Origin: Hyphomicrobiales bacterium
Lineage (GTDB): Bacteria; Pseudomonadota; Alphaproteobacteria; Rhizobiales; Rhizobiaceae
DNA length: 64,000 nt
Assembly (NCBI GenBank): GCA_900473205.1
Contig: UCLB01000022.1
Location: 1-64,000, forward strand
Direction of reading: 5' to 3'
Below, piece by piece: positions 1 through 7,195 of this stretch. The position numbers were made by a program, and so were the translations under genes. How positions within the stretch are numbered: position 1 is the stretch's first letter; each line of letters starts with the position of its first letter. The notes beneath the pieces were generated by a model. It was not told the DNA's origin, did not search any database, and worked only from the letters and a program-made list of their open reading frames with translations.

Positions 1-605
1 GCGGTGAGCCCTACAATCTGGTTGGTTCCGAGCTCTGCGAAGCTGGCAGGAGTGATTGCGCCGATCTGAGCGGTGCTCAGCGATGCAATCTGTGTGGTGG
101 TCAGAGCCTGAAGGGTGGTGCTGTCGATGGCGCTGAGAGCAGTTGTGGTCAGGCCCTTGAGTGCGCTGATGGTCAGTCCGGCGATCTCATCGGATGAGAA
201 GCTGGCGAGTTCAGCTGTATCGAGGGTTGCCACCTGAGCGGAGGTCAATGCGCGGGTTTGCACAGTCGTCAGCGCCTGAAGGCTGTCAGAAGATAGCGCG
301 GCAAACCTGTCGGATGCCAGCGAGCCAATCTGTGTGGCTGTGAAGCCCGAAATCTGTGCCGAGGCGATTGCACCCAATTGGTCAACGTTAAGACCGACGA
401 GTGCGCTGGCTGTGATAGCGCCGATGTTCGTGCTGCTCAACGACGTGATCACGTCGGATTTGATCGCGCCAATCTGGGTGGAGCCCAAGGCTGCGACTTG
501 CTTGCTGCTCAAAGCCGCAATGTCGTCCGTCTTCAGGTTGGCGATGGTGGTGGTTGATAGGTTGGAAATCTGCTTGATGGAAAGCGAAGAGATAATAGAA
601 GTCAT
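1..605 (-). CDS. Octapeptide-repeat protein, N-terminal part (runs off the left edge)
   Basis: A stop-free reverse-strand frame opens with ATG at 605 (GGGGGC lies a few bases upstream) and continues past the window edge. About 201 residues are visible. From residue 1 onward they form about 25 consecutive 8-residue units (24 bp each) with no insertion or deletion, pattern [STDK]-x-x-[QDETA]-[ILV]-x-x-[LIF], for example STTTIANL, TTTQIASL, TSAQVATL. There is no signal peptide, membrane segment or conventional domain in the visible part, and Cys and Trp are absent. The S/T-x-x-Q/E/D followed by I..L spacing resembles a helix capping box, so a solenoid of short helical turns is possible; a beta-solenoid is the alternative. 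Large repeat proteins of this sort in rhizobia are often secreted by type I systems or cell-surface associated, but the C-terminus that would show this is outside the window. Function unknown. Confidence 0.8.
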   Translation of the reverse strand, partial: MTSIISSLSIKQISNLSTTTIANLKTDDIAALSSKQVAALGSTQIGAIKSDVITSLSSTNIGAITASALVGLNVDQLGAIASAQISGFTATQIGSLASDRFAALSSDSLQALTTVQTRALTSAQVATLDTAELASFSSDEIAGLTISALKGLTTTALSAIDSTTLQALTTTQIASLSTAQIGAITPASFAELGTNQIVGLT

Positions 606-1465
606 GGACACGTGCCCCCGTTGATAACTGGCCAAAGCGCCACACACCCAACCAATTCCACGCGGCGCAGCCTCAGGGCCGCATCCGATACCCCGGATGC
701 GCTCTTGCGCGAATTGGCAAAGTGTCTCCCCCGGTCGACTGAACGTCGAACGACTGAGTGTCCGTTCTGGACAATAGCAAGATTAAGCAGAACATGGCTC
801 GTGTGAGCCGGCGCATCGGAAGGGCATCATGCGTACAGAACTCTGATCTTGTTCTGATCCCTACGCCATTTGGACATTAGAGCTTCGTTTTTCAACTTGG
901 CTTTCGGTCAACGTGCCGCACCAAAAAAAGGGAGCGCCCACGCAGACCTCACATGACCGCCGTCACTATCGTCTACGACACGTAAAAAATTGGTTAACGC
1001 GTGTGGCCAGATCATGTGTTGTCAAAGTTAACCCAGAGTCTAAAACCGTTGCAAGTTCTTAAAGTCGATAAGTATCTGCACCGATATGAAGGAAGTTCGA
1101 ATCATTAATGTCGACTATTAGTATGAGAATTTTCCTTTATTTGAAATCAAAATAAAAAACAGTGGCAATCGTACAGGTGGTGACTTTTTTTGGCCTTTGC
1201 ACGTTTTCGTCCGGATTCCTACAATAAAAATCATCTGGAATTGTGAATAATCGAAGTGTCTGTCGTGCATGTCGCGTATTGGAATGCTCATGCAGAGTAT
1301 ATTTCATAAATATGACATATAAGCTACCTGGAAGATAAGTAACCGCCGAACGCTCGGAAATAAAAGTATCGGTGCGAAGTCAAGGCGCGAATAGACGATC
1401 AGCGCATGTAGAATGCGCCGCAATTTTCAGGTGTATATCTCGATATTGCTATAAAAGCGGCCGGA
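606..1465. other. Intergenic region, about 860 bp, no gene seen
   Basis: This lies upstream of the repeat-protein gene and downstream of the transglutaminase-like gene (both reverse strand). From about 880 to 1440 it is clearly more AT-rich than the surroundings, with several poly-A and poly-T runs. GGTTAAC at 992-998 and GTTAACC at 1027-1033 form a loose inverted pair. Short frames in it lack a recognisable product or good ribosome site. It most likely holds the promoter and regulatory sequence of the repeat-protein gene. Confidence 0.5.
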
Positions 1466-2281
1466 TCAACTCTGTGACTGGCTCTGAGATTGTTCCACTG
1501 TGACGGATACTGTCAGGCTTTCACCTGAAAGACCGACACGCATGCCAGAGACGGGAGCGCAATCGCGGTAGCTGAGGCCGCTGGCGATGCGGACGTAGCG
1601 CTCATCCGGGCAGAGCTTGTTGGCGGCATCGAAGCCAACCCAGCCGAGGCCCGGAACATGGGCTTCGGCCCATGCGTGCGTGGCAATCTGTTCGGCGACA
1701 TCTTCCATCATCAGATAGCCTGAGACATAGCGGGCGGGCAGACCCATATGGCGGGCGGCGGAGATGAAGATATGGGTGTGGTCCTGGCAGACGCCTTTTT
1801 TGGCTTCCAGCGCCTGTTCCGCCGTGGTTTCCGTACCGGTCGATCCGGTCTCGTATTCCACTTCGAGATGGACGAGGGCCATCAACTCGTGCAGCCGTTC
1901 TAGCGGTGTTTCGCCGGTTGCCTGCCGTGCCACTTCGCGAATGAGCTTGCCGGGCTTGGTCAGCGGTGTTTCGCGCATGAAGAGCCAGAGCGGTGCGTTA
2001 CCGATGTGAGGGCCGAAGACGCCGGCCTTGTCGATGGTTTCGACTTCGCCGCGCGCGATGACCTTCACGGCGCTACGCGGTCCTTCGGTTTCCACCAGTT
2101 CCACACGGTTGCCGAAGTGGTCGTCATAGCGCACTTCCAGCGTCGCACCATCGACGGTGACGTCCCAGCTCATCACCGTCTGCGTCGGCCCGGTCGCAGG
2201 TGTCAGCCGCAAGCGTTGCAGAGAATAGGGGACCGGCTCATCATAGAGATACTCGGTCGTGTGGTTGATCTTCAAACGCAT
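1466..2281 (-). CDS. Transglutaminase-like cysteine protease family protein
   Basis: 271 residues. The N-terminal 80 residues match the bacterial transglutaminase N-terminal beta domain (MRLKINHTTEYLYDEPV start), followed by the papain-like transglutaminase core. The catalytic triad is visible: Cys165 in KGVCQDHTH, His202 in THAWAEAHV and Asp217 in WVGFDAANK. The extreme C-terminus is an SQ repeat. No signal peptide, so cytosolic. It is the last gene of a three-gene operon with the alpha-E protein (24 bp gap) and permuted ATP-grasp protein, a combination conserved across proteobacteria. Comparative genomics has linked the set to ATP-dependent peptide-bond formation paired with a peptidase; the substrate is not known. 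The family call is secure and the biological role is inferred. Confidence 0.9.
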   Translation of the reverse strand: MRLKINHTTEYLYDEPVPYSLQRLRLTPATGPTQTVMSWDVTVDGATLEVRYDDHFGNRVELVETEGPRSAVKVIARGEVETIDKAGVFGPHIGNAPLWLFMRETPLTKPGKLIREVARQATGETPLERLHELMALVHLEVEYETGSTGTETTAEQALEAKKGVCQDHTHIFISAARHMGLPARYVSGYLMMEDVAEQIATHAWAEAHVPGLGWVGFDAANKLCPDERYVRIASGLSYRDCAPVSGMRVGLSGESLTVSVTVEQSQSQSQS

Positions 2282-2305
2282 TCCATGTCCCCGTCTTAAC
2301 TCCGC

Positions 2306-3247
2306 TTACTGATAGAAGCGGTAGCCATCCGTGATTTCTTGTCCCAGCTGCGCGTTCCTGTTGACGAAAAGCTCGAGGAACTCGTGCAGGCCCTGGTCCA
2401 TCACTCGGTTTATCGTGGTTTTCTGCAACGTTGCCTGAATGGCTTCCGCCGTATCATGCGCCTTGTGTCGCTCGTCATAGTCCTCAGCCAGATAACCGAG
2501 ATTGCTGACGATCTTTTCGTAACAATAGGCAAGAGAACGCGGCATTCTTCCGTTCAAGATCAAGAAGTCTGCAATATTCGCCGGCTTATACTCCGCATCA
2601 TAGACCCAGCCGTAAGAACGGTGTGCCGAAACGGAACGCAGAATGGATTCCCACTGCGCATTGTCAAGTGACGACCCCACCTGCGCGGCGGCTGGCAGAA
2701 GCACGTAATATTTCACATCCAGAATACGCGCCGTATTGTCCGCGCGCTCGATAAAGGTGCCGATGCGCGAGAAGTTGTAGAGATCATTGCGCAGCATAGA
2801 TCCATGAAATGCACCGCGCACGAGCCCGGCTCTGTGTTTAATAACATCGATGACTTGCGGTAATTCTGCGGCTTTTACTTTGCGGCCAAGAAGATTCTTT
2901 AGTTCAATCCAGAATTCATTGGTGGCTTCCCACGTTTCACGCGTCAGCGCGGTGCGGACCATGCGGGCGTTGTTTCTGCCGAACTCGATGCAGGACATGA
3001 CGCTGGAGGGGTTGGCCTTGTCGCGCAGCATGTAGTCGATAGCGTCGGCAGAGGTCACCTTCTCATGGGTCTGAAGGAATTCTTCCCGCGCGCCCGCACT
3101 TTGCAGCACGCCGTCCCAGTCTTCATCGGCACTGCCGCTGCGGGTGAGTGAGACGCGCATGCCCGCATCCACCAGTCGGGCAATGTTTTCCGCACGTTCG
3201 ATGTAGCGGAACATCCAGTAGAGTCCGTTCGCCGTTCTTCCCAGCAT
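2306..3247 (-). CDS. Alpha-E domain-containing protein (DUF403)
   Basis: 313 residues, mostly helical, starting MLGRTANGLYWMFRYIERAEN, the usual start of the alpha-E family. The conserved ER-x-EN-type segment near residues 17-22 and the ADNTAR motif around residues 196-201 are present. The gene follows the ATP-grasp gene after 3 bp, indicating translational coupling. Alpha-E proteins are found almost only beside circularly permuted ATP-grasp and transglutaminase-like proteins and are thought to work with them in an uncharacterised peptide modification pathway. No enzymatic residues can be assigned. Confidence 0.9.
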   Translation of the reverse strand: MLGRTANGLYWMFRYIERAENIARLVDAGMRVSLTRSGSADEDWDGVLQSAGAREEFLQTHEKVTSADAIDYMLRDKANPSSVMSCIEFGRNNARMVRTALTRETWEATNEFWIELKNLLGRKVKAAELPQVIDVIKHRAGLVRGAFHGSMLRNDLYNFSRIGTFIERADNTARILDVKYYVLLPAAAQVGSSLDNAQWESILRSVSAHRSYGWVYDAEYKPANIADFLILNGRMPRSLAYCYEKIVSNLGYLAEDYDERHKAHDTAEAIQATLQKTTINRVMDQGLHEFLELFVNRNAQLGQEITDGYRFYQ

Positions 3248-3250
3248 GGC

Positions 3251-4675
3251 TTAGTCCTCCAGTACCCAAGTGTCCTTGGTGCCGCCGCCCTGGCTGGAAT
3301 TCACCACGAGTGAACCCTGCTTGAGCGCAACGCGCGTCAACCCGCCAGGAATGATCTTTACCTTGTCCGAAACGAGAACATAGGGGCGAAGATCGACGTG
3401 GCGCGGCGCGATGCCGTTTTTCACCATGATAGGCACTGTGGAAAGCGAAAGCGTAGGCTGTGCAATATAATTCGAAGGTCGCGAGCGAAGCTTGTCCGCA
3501 AACAGAGCGCGCTCCTTCTTGGACGCCGTCGGGCCAACCAGCATGCCGTAACCGCCGGAGCCGTGAACCTCCTTGACAACCAGATCGGCCAGATTGTCCA
3601 GAACATATTTCAGGCTGTCCGGCTCGGAGCAGCGCCATGTCGGCACGTTTTCGAGAAGCGGTTTGCGGCCCGTATAGAATTCAACGATTTCAGGCATGTA
3701 GGAATAGATGGCCTTGTCGTCGGAAATACCCGTGCCCGGTGCATTGGCGATGGTAATGTTGCCAGCGCGGTAGACATCCATGATGCCGGGAACGCCCAAT
3801 GCCGAGTCTGGCCGGAAGGTGAGGGGATCGAGGAAGTCATCATCCACGCGGCGATACAGCACGTCAATTGCCTCATAGCCCTGCGTCGTGCGCATCTTCA
3901 CCTTGCCGTCCATGACACGCAGGTCCGAGCCTTCGACGAGTTCAACACCCATCATGTCAGCCAGATAGGAATGCTCATAATAAGCCGAATTGAAAATGCC
4001 CGGGGTGAGAACCGCGACGCGTGGCTTGCCCTTGCAGCCCGGAGGTGCCAGCGACGCCAGCGATTGGCGTAGCTGATATGGGTAATCTTCGACCCGCTGC
4101 ACCTTGTTCTCATGGAACAGTTCCGGGAACATCTGCATCATGGTTTCGCGGTTTTCCAGCATGTAGCTGACACCGGAAGGTGTGCGGGCGTTGTCCTCAA
4201 GCACATAAAATTGGTCTTCGCCAGTGCGCACGATATCCGTGCCGACGATGTGCGTATAGACGCCGCCCGGCGGCTTGAAGCCGATCATCTCCGGCAGGAA
4301 GGCCTCGTTGCGCTCGATCAGCTCACGCGGAATGCGCCCGGCGCGGATGATTTCCTGCTTGTGATAGATATCGTCCAGAAACGCGTTGAGTGCCAGCACG
4401 CGCTGTTCGATGCCCTGCGCCAGCTTGCGCCATTCACGACCGGATATGATGCGGGGAATGATATCGAAGGGGATCAGCTTTTCGGCGCTGTCGGCATGGC
4501 CGTAAACGGCAAAGGTGATACCGGTTTTTCGGAAGATATTTTCAGCGTCCCGGGATTTCTGGATCAGATGCGATCTGTCCTGACGGCTGTACCACTCATT
4601 ATAGTTTTCGTATGGGCTTCGCGGCGATGAGTCCGCATTTATCATTTCGTCAAATGCCAACTTTAGGTTCCCCAT
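3251..4675 (-). CDS. Circularly permuted ATP-grasp type 2 protein
   Basis: 474 residues, the normal length for the circularly permuted ATP-grasp family (former DUF404/DUF407). Recognisable segments are GITFAVYGHAD, the FKPPGGVYTHIVGTDIVR stretch, ELVEGSDLRV, the ATP-grasp lysine/glycine loop VVKEVHGSGGYGMLVGP and the C-terminal GGGTKDTWVLED tail. It is the first gene of the operon ATP-grasp, alpha-E, transglutaminase. Family members are predicted to form an amide bond using ATP, possibly linking amino acids to a peptide or tRNA-derived substrate; no substrate can be read from the sequence. ATG at 4675 opens the frame; the Met at residue 11 is a possible alternative start. Confidence 0.9.
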   Translation of the reverse strand: MGNLKLAFDEMINADSSPRSPYENYNEWYSRQDRSHLIQKSRDAENIFRKTGITFAVYGHADSAEKLIPFDIIPRIISGREWRKLAQGIEQRVLALNAFLDDIYHKQEIIRAGRIPRELIERNEAFLPEMIGFKPPGGVYTHIVGTDIVRTGEDQFYVLEDNARTPSGVSYMLENRETMMQMFPELFHENKVQRVEDYPYQLRQSLASLAPPGCKGKPRVAVLTPGIFNSAYYEHSYLADMMGVELVEGSDLRVMDGKVKMRTTQGYEAIDVLYRRVDDDFLDPLTFRPDSALGVPGIMDVYRAGNITIANAPGTGISDDKAIYSYMPEIVEFYTGRKPLLENVPTWRCSEPDSLKYVLDNLADLVVKEVHGSGGYGMLVGPTASKKERALFADKLRSRPSNYIAQPTLSLSTVPIMVKNGIAPRHVDLRPYVLVSDKVKIIPGGLTRVALKQGSLVVNSSQGGGTKDTWVLED

Positions 4676-5034
4676 TTTTGCCCATTTGAATACAACGCTG
4701 ATCGCAATGCAAGAAGCATGCGCGGTCTCAATCCAGATTTTTTGGTCCCTTCGCCCCCGCTAAACATACATAAAATAAGCAGTTTCAGCTCCGGCAGCAC
4801 GAAAATGCGGCAGAGGTGGAAAGGTTTCATCTCCGGCCCCGATCGGCTGGCGGATTTCCTTAGGTTGCAAGAAAGAGTTTGCTTAAATTTTCGCCAAACT
4901 GTCAATGCTCGTTTGGAAAGCCTTGGCCGCCGCAATCGCAATACTTCGTTAATTGTGGCCGCGCGTGGTTAGAGGTTTGTTAACCATAAAATTCTACTCC
5001 TTGTTAACAGAGAGATTCATCGACCGGGGGTAAT
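4676..5034. promoter_or_regulatory. Divergent intergenic region, ATP-grasp operon / L,D-transpeptidase
   Basis: 359 bp between two divergently read genes, so it should carry both promoters. It is AT-richer than the coding flanks. TTAACC and GTTAAC sequences occur near 4980-5010, shortly before the transpeptidase start. I could not assign a promoter with confidence, and see no gene or terminator. Confidence 0.45.
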
Positions 5035-5655
5035 ATGTCTATTTCGCGCCGTGGCGTCCTGTTCGGATTGCCGCTTCTTCTTGCAGGTTGTGCCAGCACC
5101 AATTTTGCCCAACAAAGACAAAACTACGCAGCCATTCCGGATGAGAAGTTTCCGCTGAAGGCCATGCCGCTCGACAAGATTGATCCGGAACTTCGTCGCC
5201 AGCAGGTGGCTTATACGACCACGCATCCAGCAGGCACTGTCATTGTCGATACGCCCGCTCGCCGTCTCTATTACATCCTGGGCAATGGTCAGGCCATGCG
5301 TTACGGCGTCGGCGTCGGTCGCCAGGGTCTGGCGTTGCGGGGCGATGCCTATGTTGGCCGCAAGGCCGAATGGCCAAGCTGGACGCCAACGCCGAACATG
5401 ATTCGTCGCGAGCCACACAAGAACCTGAAATATGCCGGTGGCATGCCGGGCGGCCCGAACAATCCTCTGGGCGCTCGCGCCATGTATCTCTATCGCAACG
5501 GCAACGACACCATGTTCCGCCTGCACGGCACCAATCAGCCGCAGTCTATCGGTCATGCCATGTCCAGCGGTTGCATTCGCATGCTGAACCACGACATTGT
5601 CGATCTTTACGAACGCGTACCGGTCGGTGCCCGCGTGGTGGTTCTGCAGGCATAA
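5035..5655 (+). CDS. L,D-transpeptidase, YkuD family lipoprotein
   Basis: 206 residues. The N-terminus has Arg residues, a short hydrophobic stretch and the lipobox LLAGC with the lipidated Cys at residue 19, so it is an envelope lipoprotein. The YkuD domain follows from about residue 70. The catalytic region runs from His164 (RLHGTN) through His174 to the nucleophile Cys180 in MSSGCIRM. Such enzymes make 3-3 cross-links in peptidoglycan or attach proteins to it; rhizobia encode many copies, in keeping with their polar growth. The neighbours do not indicate a specific role. Confidence 0.92.
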   Translation: MSISRRGVLFGLPLLLAGCASTNFAQQRQNYAAIPDEKFPLKAMPLDKIDPELRRQQVAYTTTHPAGTVIVDTPARRLYYILGNGQAMRYGVGVGRQGLALRGDAYVGRKAEWPSWTPTPNMIRREPHKNLKYAGGMPGGPNNPLGARAMYLYRNGNDTMFRLHGTNQPQSIGHAMSSGCIRMLNHDIVDLYERVPVGARVVVLQA

Positions 5656-5673
5656 CGATCTTAGAAACGCCTT

Positions 5674-5698
5674 GATCCGGCGCTTTGAGAGCCGGATC
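5674..5698 (+). terminator. Hairpin after the L,D-transpeptidase gene
   Basis: GATCCGGC and GCCGGATC form a perfect 8-bp stem around a 9-nt loop, 19 bp after the stop codon. There is no T-run, so it is a weak or factor-assisted terminator at best. Confidence 0.35.
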
Positions 5699-5720
5699 GC
5701 AACCTTGCCACGGTGCCAAA

Positions 5721-6518
5721 ATGTGTCGTTTCCTCGCCTATACCGGCTCTCCCGTCTGGCTCGACAGCCTTCTGATCGAGCCGGAAAGTTCGCTGATCAG
5801 CCAGTCGCTGGCGGCACGCGAGGCAAAGACGGTGGTCAACGGCGATGGATGCGGCATTGGCTGGTATGGCGAGCGGGGAGAGCCCGGTATTTATCGCGGC
5901 ATCCTGCCTGCATGGTCTGACCGCAATCTGACTTCGCTTTGCCATCAGTTGCGGTCGGGCATGTTTCTGGCGCACGTGCGTTCCGCCACCACCGGCGGTG
6001 TGTCCATGGCCAATTGCCATCCGTTCGGCTTTGGCAAGCACCTTTTCATGCATAACGGCCAGATTGGCGGTTATGAAAAGGTCAAGCGCGCCATCGAGGC
6101 GCATATTCCCGATGAAGTCTATTGCTCGCGCGCAGGTAACGGCGATAGCGAGGCGATCTTTCTGATCGCCGCCGGTTTCGGGCTCGACCGCGATCCCGTC
6201 GGTGCCCTAAAGAAAACCTTGCAGATGTGCCTGGACGTCGTGGAACGCTCCGGCGTTGATGAGCCTGTTCGCTTCAGTGCCATCCATGCCGATGGCGACA
6301 CGTTGCACGCCTTCCGCTGGTCCAGTGATGCCCGCCCGCCGACGCTATACTGGCGCAACATGGGCGAGGGGATTGCCATTGCATCCGAACCTTTTGGTAC
6401 GGGTGGAGAGAAGTGGGATATCATTCCGGCCAATACGGTTGCCACCGTAAAAGGCGTCGACATCACCTTTGAGCCATTCAATCCCGTAACGCAGCCTGCC
6501 GTGCTGATGACGGCCTGA
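5721..6518 (+). CDS. Class II glutamine amidotransferase (EgtC/YafJ-like)
   Basis: 265 residues. The start is set at the ATG at 5721, although the frame is open further upstream, because class II amidotransferases need the catalytic Cys exposed right after the initiator Met; here the protein begins MCRFLAYTG with Cys2. The N-terminal nucleophile fold is supported by GNGDSEAIF, HNGQIGGYE and RSATTGGV. It resembles EgtC (gamma-glutamyl hydrolysis in ergothioneine synthesis) and E. coli YafJ. No egtA, egtB or egtD gene lies nearby, so ergothioneine is not supported by context and a general gamma-glutamyl amidohydrolase is equally likely. Confidence 0.88.
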   Translation: MCRFLAYTGSPVWLDSLLIEPESSLISQSLAAREAKTVVNGDGCGIGWYGERGEPGIYRGILPAWSDRNLTSLCHQLRSGMFLAHVRSATTGGVSMANCHPFGFGKHLFMHNGQIGGYEKVKRAIEAHIPDEVYCSRAGNGDSEAIFLIAAGFGLDRDPVGALKKTLQMCLDVVERSGVDEPVRFSAIHADGDTLHAFRWSSDARPPTLYWRNMGEGIAIASEPFGTGGEKWDIIPANTVATVKGVDITFEPFNPVTQPAVLMTA

Positions 6519-6741
6519 CGCTTCGATCATATCCAGCCAGACAACCACTGGTCTCTCGCGCTGTGGCCTGCTGCAAGCAGGCTCTACAGGCACCTTTTTG
6601 TTACCCCATATTTCGGGTATCGGACCTGCGAGCGCGCGAGTTGTTTTTGCGTTGGAAACGTGTAACCCAATATCGAATAGATGTATTTTTCTGTCGGGTT
6701 TTGGCAGCGATAGCGCGAACCTGCTTATGAGGATAAGACAC

Positions 6742-7131
6742 ATGGCATTTTTTGATAAACTGTCGCGGTATCAGCCCCAGTTTCTGGCTGTTCTGCGAAT
6801 CGTCGCTGCGCTGCTGTTCATTGAACACGGTACGCAGAAGCTGTTCGGCTTTCCTGCATCGCAGATGGAAGGTTCGCTTCCGCCGCTGTTGCTGGTTGCT
6901 GCTCTGCTTGAACTGATTGGCGGCGTGCTCATTCTCATCGGTCTCTTCACACGCCCGGTCGCCTTCCTTCTGTCTGGACAGATGGCGGTTGCCTATTTCA
7001 TGGCGCATGCACCGAAGAGCGTCTTCCCAGCGCTGAACGGCGGCGATGCCGCCATCCTGTTCTGCTTCATCTTCCTGTATCTGGTTGCTGCTGGCCCCGG
7101 TGCATTCTCGGTCGACAATAGCCGCCGTTAA
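6742..7131 (+). CDS. DoxX family membrane protein
   Basis: 129 residues with four predicted membrane helices. The start is placed at ATG 6742, which has a GAGGA ribosome site about 8 nt upstream; the frame extends further upstream but that part is not family-like. The family motif HGTQKLFGF follows the first helix and LIGGVLILIGLFTRPVA covers helix 2 to helix 3. DoxX proteins are small inner-membrane proteins, some linked to thiosulfate oxidation or redox homeostasis, most with no known role. Single gene, followed by a strong hairpin. Confidence 0.88.
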   Translation: MAFFDKLSRYQPQFLAVLRIVAALLFIEHGTQKLFGFPASQMEGSLPPLLLVAALLELIGGVLILIGLFTRPVAFLLSGQMAVAYFMAHAPKSVFPALNGGDAAILFCFIFLYLVAAGPGAFSVDNSRR

Positions 7132-7163
7132 TCACTGCCGTATCTGATACGACAACATTTCGA

Positions 7164-7195
7164 AACGCCGCGTGGACATTCCATGCGGCGTTTTC
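7164..7195. terminator. Bidirectional terminator between doxX-like gene and hybrid kinase gene
   Basis: AACGCCGCGTGG and CCATGCGGCGTT form a 12-bp stem (one G-T pair) with a 5-nt ACATT loop, followed by TTTT on the forward strand and with A-rich sequence on the other side. It lies between two convergent genes. Confidence 0.75.

Noticed and set aside
1-605. 24-bp periodic repeats that could be read as a CRISPR-like or satellite array
   Set aside because: Units differ at most third positions but keep the amino acids in one reverse frame without stops; there are no constant repeats with unique spacers. It is coding sequence.
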